DNA from: an uncultured Fretibacterium sp.
GTDB taxonomy: Bacteria > Synergistota > Synergistia > Synergistales > Aminobacteriaceae
Direction of reading: 5' to 3'
Assembly: GCA_946186205.1 (NCBI GenBank)
Contig: CAMHMH010000001.1
Span: 248,001-312,000, forward strand
DNA: 64,000 nucleotides
Under the pieces are notes generated by a model, which saw only the letters and a program-made list of their open reading frames with translations, was not told the DNA's origin and did no database searches. Position 1 is the first letter of the stretch. Each line of letters opens with the position of its first letter. Below are positions 60,913 through 64,000 of the stretch, piece by piece. The translations under genes were made by a program, and so were the position numbers.

Positions 60913-62226
60913 TCAGACTGAATATCCGAAAAGGGCAGGAAGCCACAAGCTAATCTGAGGGACGAACGTAATCAGAAGCAGAGTAATCAGCATGCACAGA
61001 TAGAAGGGCAATGTTGCTTTGACGACTTTCTCCATTGGCAGCTTTGCGATGGCTGATCCGATGAAAAGCACCGAGCCGACCGGAGGCGTTAATAACCCGA
61101 TGCCGCAGTTAAGAATGACCATGATTCCGAATTGCACCGTGCTGATTCCGATTGACTGAGCGACTGGCAGCAAAATGGGTGTGGCAATAAGGATTATCGG
61201 CGCCATGTCCATGATACAGCCTAACAGAAGCAATATCGCGTTCAGCATAAGCGCAATGGCTACCGGGTTGGTGGAAATGCTCTTGATTAAATTCGCGGCT
61301 TTGGCGGGGACGTGCAAGACTGTGAGGCAGTACCCGAACGCCGCAGACGTAGCGATTAAGATTAACACGATTGCGAGAGTCTCAACGCATGTGTCTAAAG
61401 CCTTCCATACACCTTTTAATGTCAATCCCTTGTAAATGAACAGCGACACTAAGAGCGAGTATATAACGGCAATAGCTGCTGACTCTGTTGCAGTGAAGAC
61501 ACCGCCGACGACTCCAACAACAACGATTAATATCGCCGCCAATGCCCAGAATGATTCAAGAAGCTGCTTCATGAAAGTTTTCATGCAGAACGGCTCGCCC
61601 TTGGGATAATGACGCTTGACCGAGATAATATAGGAGCCGACCATTAACGAAATTGCGAGAAGTGCTCCGGGAATGTAACCGGCCATGAACAAAGCTCCGA
61701 CTGATACTCCGCCGGCCGTTGTAGCGTAGATGACCATGTTGTGGCTCGGAGGAACAAGCAAGCCTTCGCATGATGAAGTTATAGTAACAGCTGTCGAGAA
61801 GTCAGCGTCATAGCCTTGATCCGTCATCATAGGGATTAAGATTGAGCCTAGCGAGGCAGTGTCGGCAGAAGCAGACCCCGAAATTCCGCCGAAGAAGTAT
61901 GACGCAACAATATTAACCATTGACAGTCCGCCGCGCATCCATCCGACAAGGGAGTTAGCCAGCGCAATCAGCTTGTCTGAGATTCCTCCCGTCCCCATAA
62001 GAACGCCCATTGTGATGAAGAACGGAACAGCCATCAAACTGAATGACCATATGCCTTTGATCATCTGCTGAGGAAATGTAACGAGAGCCTGCCCCTGTGA
62101 AAGAAGGCAGAACACCGTAGAGAGTCCGACAGCATAAGCAATTGGGAAGCGCAGAAGAATCATAATCAAGAAACTTCCCAGAAGTATCAGCGTAGAAATA
62201 TCTTCAGGGGTTAACGAGTATTCCAT
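60913..62226 (-). CDS. TRAP transporter large permease (DctM family)
   Basis: A 437-residue inner-membrane protein with 12 or so helices. Marks include FLIMILLRFPIAYAVGLSTV, GGISGSASADTASLGSILIP, MTDQGYDADFSTAVTITSSC and GLLTPPVGSVLFIGSAIAKL. It forms the sodium-driven channel. Its ATG directly follows the DctQ stop. Confidence 0.95.
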   Translation of the reverse strand: MEYSLTPEDISTLILLGSFLIMILLRFPIAYAVGLSTVFCLLSQGQALVTFPQQMIKGIWSFSLMAVPFFITMGVLMGTGGISDKLIALANSLVGWMRGGLSMVNIVASYFFGGISGSASADTASLGSILIPMMTDQGYDADFSTAVTITSSCEGLLVPPSHNMVIYATTAGGVSVGALFMAGYIPGALLAISLMVGSYIISVKRHYPKGEPFCMKTFMKQLLESFWALAAILIVVVGVVGGVFTATESAAIAVIYSLLVSLFIYKGLTLKGVWKALDTCVETLAIVLILIATSAAFGYCLTVLHVPAKAANLIKSISTNPVAIALMLNAILLLLGCIMDMAPIILIATPILLPVAQSIGISTVQFGIMVILNCGIGLLTPPVGSVLFIGSAIAKLPMEKVVKATLPFYLCMLITLLLITFVPQISLWLPALFGYSV

Positions 62227-62724
62227 TTAAGCGTCCTCCTTGTCGAAAAACAGTTCAAATATTTGTTCAAGCTCAAAGATTACCATTCCTGCGCCCGCAA
62301 TCGGTATCGGCAAATACATCCATACGCGGCTTAACTGCGGAAGTGATTCATATCTTCCGAAACGCGCCAGCGGTGAATTGCATACTTTGATGCCGTAAAC
62401 GAGCATAACGACTCCGAGTGCCAGCACTGCGACATCTGCGAGAACGTCAAGAAATTTCACGAGCTTCTTCGGCAGATATTTGTCAAACGATGTCATGCGG
62501 ATATGAGCGCGTCTTCTTATTGCAAGAGTAGCCGACAGCATAGCCATGTAGCACATGAATGTGAGCACGATTTGTTCGCTCCAAGCCGGGTCCGGAATGA
62601 ATGACACGTAACGCCCCGCAACCGCCATGCTTGTGATAGCGACATCGCCGATCAGCAGCAGCTTGCACAGGAACATCATAAAAGCGTCTGTCCAGTCAAA
62701 TAACTTTCGCAAAATCTTAATCAC
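62227..62724 (-). CDS. TRAP transporter small permease (DctQ family)
   Basis: A 165-residue protein with four helices. Family features: VAGRYVSFIPDPAWSEQIVL followed by TFMCYMAMLSATLAIRRRAH, and LSRVWMYLPIPIAGAGMVIF. It forms the DctQM complex with the gene that follows without a gap. Confidence 0.92.
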   Translation of the reverse strand: MIKILRKLFDWTDAFMMFLCKLLLIGDVAITSMAVAGRYVSFIPDPAWSEQIVLTFMCYMAMLSATLAIRRRAHIRMTSFDKYLPKKLVKFLDVLADVAVLALGVVMLVYGIKVCNSPLARFGRYESLPQLSRVWMYLPIPIAGAGMVIFELEQIFELFFDKEDA

Positions 62725-62750
62725 GATTGCACGTTCCTTTCTTTAATAAA

Positions 62751-62798
62751 AATGGCACAGGGGAGTTTGCCGTATTCTGAAGTCTCCGATGTGCCATT
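62751..62798 (-). terminator. Attenuating hairpin between DctP and DctQ genes
   Basis: AATGGCACA (62751-62759) and TGTGCCATT (62790-62798) are perfect inverted repeats; TTTATT follows on the minus strand. It likely keeps binding protein levels above permease levels. Confidence 0.7.
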
Positions 62799-62827
62799 AT
62801 CATTTTTGTAGTGAGAGCGTCTGCCTG

Positions 62828-63811
62828 TTACTGAAGGTCTACGATTTTCTTGTACAGGTCAGCCTGGCTTGATGTGTATGCTTTGATTGTCTCCTGGCAT
62901 GCCTGAACCCATTCGGCTTTGTTAGGAACTTCAATAACGTGTGTCCCGCCTGCTTTCAGGTCATCAAGCACTTTTGCTTCTGCTGCCGCTGAGATTTTCG
63001 CGTTCTGTTCCTGTGTGTATTTGGCCGCTTCCATGACCCATGCTTTTTGCTGGTCATTAAGTTTGTTCCAGCCTGAGTCAGCTACGATGATCTGCACGGC
63101 ACCGAGCGTGTGTCCGTCGAGCAGCAAATACGGAGCTACTTCCTGGAAAGCGTTTGAGCGGTAATTCGCGATTGGCTGTTCGGCCGCGTCAGTTACGCCG
63201 GTCTGAAGCGCGCTGTAAAGTTCTGTGAAGTTTACGACTGTCGGGTTCGCGCCGAGATTCCTGACCATGCCGGTCATTACGGGGTCTTCTGACACACGGA
63301 TTTTTTTGCCCTTGAGGTCTTTCAGGCCTTCGACTTTGTCCTTGAAGAAGAAATGTCTGAAGCCTTCCTCACCGTAGCAAATTCCGCGCAAAGGGAGGCC
63401 GATGATCTGTGGTTCGTTGAGAAATTCAGCGGACAGTTCACTGTTTGCGAACTTCCAGAAATGTTCACGGCTCACGAATGTGTAAGGGATTGAGAGCAGC
63501 ATAGCTTTCTGGCAGCCGTAACTTGACAGGGCAAACGCGGAGATCCTCATGATGTCAACAGTGTCTCCGCCGCCGAGCATACCGTCAAGCAACTGTGCTT
63601 CTGTTCCGAGAACGCCTGATGCCTGAATGTCGATCTTCACATCACCGTTTGAAAGCTCTTCTACTTTCTGCTTGAAGGTTGTGGCGATCTGACCGACGAT
63701 TGTATCAAGGGGGTTGACTTCGGCATAGACCAGCGTTACAGGAGCAGCAAAAGCCTGAGCCGCGCAAAGAAGTGCGAGAACAACAATTGATAAAGCTGAA
63801 AATTTTTTCAT
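62828..63811 (-). CDS. TRAP transporter substrate-binding protein (DctP family)
   Basis: A 327-residue periplasmic protein. Signal MKKFSALSIVVLALLCAAQAFA cut at about 20 (motif AFA-AP), then TLVYAEVNPLDTIVGQIATT. The family marks are GKKIRVSEDPVMTGMVRNLG, GANPTVVNFTELYSALQTG and VTDAAEQPIANYRSN, with the Arg that binds the carboxylate. The adjacent dehydrogenase suggests a sugar acid such as a hexuronate, by inference. Confidence 0.93.
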   Translation of the reverse strand: MKKFSALSIVVLALLCAAQAFAAPVTLVYAEVNPLDTIVGQIATTFKQKVEELSNGDVKIDIQASGVLGTEAQLLDGMLGGGDTVDIMRISAFALSSYGCQKAMLLSIPYTFVSREHFWKFANSELSAEFLNEPQIIGLPLRGICYGEEGFRHFFFKDKVEGLKDLKGKKIRVSEDPVMTGMVRNLGANPTVVNFTELYSALQTGVTDAAEQPIANYRSNAFQEVAPYLLLDGHTLGAVQIIVADSGWNKLNDQQKAWVMEAAKYTQEQNAKISAAAEAKVLDDLKAGGTHVIEVPNKAEWVQACQETIKAYTSSQADLYKKIVDLQ

Positions 63812-63859
63812 GGATACAGCCTCCTAAAATAAATTCAAAACTGGGATAACAGTATTTTA

Positions 63860-64000
63860 CTACAACAGGCTTGAAAACGCATTTTCCGCCCCGTCAGAAC
63901 GAATCTTCTTCACTCCGTCAATCACGAAACTTTCAAGTCCCGCAATCTGACTCAAATCCTGATCCCACATCTGCTTGTTTGTGAGTACAGCATGAACTAA
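63860..64000 (-). CDS. C-terminus of a probable tagaturonate/mannitol-type dehydrogenase
   Basis: Only the last 46 codons are in the window: VHAVLTNKQMWDQDLSQIAG, LESFVIDGVKKIRSDGAENA. The VLxNxxxWxxDLxxIxG pattern is that of the C-terminal helix of UxaB-like mannitol dehydrogenase family members. It would make sense beside a TRAP system for hexuronates. The rest of the gene is needed to be sure. Confidence 0.5.
   Translation of the reverse strand, partial: LVHAVLTNKQMWDQDLSQIAGLESFVIDGVKKIRSDGAENAFSSLL

Overview
The window looks like a chromosomal segment of an anaerobic, Gram-negative-type gut or rumen bacterium. Periplasmic binding proteins, a TRAP transporter, many exported small proteins, an anaerobe-style PLP decarboxylase and radical-SAM and selenium-hydroxylase relics all point that way. 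Synergistota is my best guess, but it is inference; no rRNA or other phylogenetic marker is present. Most genes have clear Shine-Dalgarno sites and are packed in operons with 1-20 base overlaps.  Layout: 1-919 holds gatC and the start of gatA (minus strand). 982-2825 holds a membrane protein and a DUF815 AAA+ ATPase. 2932-4050 is a solitary type I specificity subunit (hsdS). 4053-9972 is an operon of six exported or repeat proteins of unknown function (two paralogues, an N/Q-rich TPR protein, a Sel1 protein, a FlgT-C-like protein and an unrecognised protein). 10121-12405 (plus) holds two thioredoxin-fold proteins and a secreted tannase-like hydrolase. 12457-16317 holds an FRG-domain protein, a DUF1622 membrane protein and a large exported coiled-coil/Sel1 protein. 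16412-23123 is a complete type I restriction-modification operon (hsdM, hsdS, three tiny coiled-coil or membrane genes, hsdR). 23161-30274 is a sugar module: an FGGY kinase, a divergent ribose-type ABC transporter, a histidine-decarboxylase-like enzyme and a LamG-SHOCT protein. 30317-35419 holds a YafQ-type toxin-antitoxin pair, a DUF1275 protein, a UvrD/AddA-like helicase-nuclease and a ferredoxin. 35742-39086 holds pfkA, an alpha/beta hydrolase, a C_GCAxxG redox protein and a TDT-family transporter. 39382-45999 is a complete FTR1/P19 iron-uptake operon.  46000-56526 is the defence core: a type III-B CRISPR-Cmr locus on the minus strand. It runs cas6, a CARF-domain gene, a short array, cmr1, a transposon-like remnant, cmr2 to cmr6, then a group II-like reverse transcriptase (RT) and eroded genes. 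There is no cas1 or cas2, Cas10 has an intact GGDD but no HD domain, and I see no HEPN effector. Repeat-derived sequence also lies just after cmr6, next to a terminator. 56527-60900 is a gene graveyard: radical SAM, WYL regulator, molybdenum hydroxylase, EF2563/YqeB and HsdM fragments. 60913-64000 holds a TRAP transporter (DctM, DctQ, DctP) and the end of a probable tagaturonate/mannitol-type dehydrogenase.  The most interesting points are: the twin hsdS genes sharing a tract of about 395 identical bases; the three tiny genes inside the hsd operon; the adaptation-less III-B locus with an RT of unusual active site; the leaderless array embedded behind the CARF gene; and the stray repeat after cmr6.
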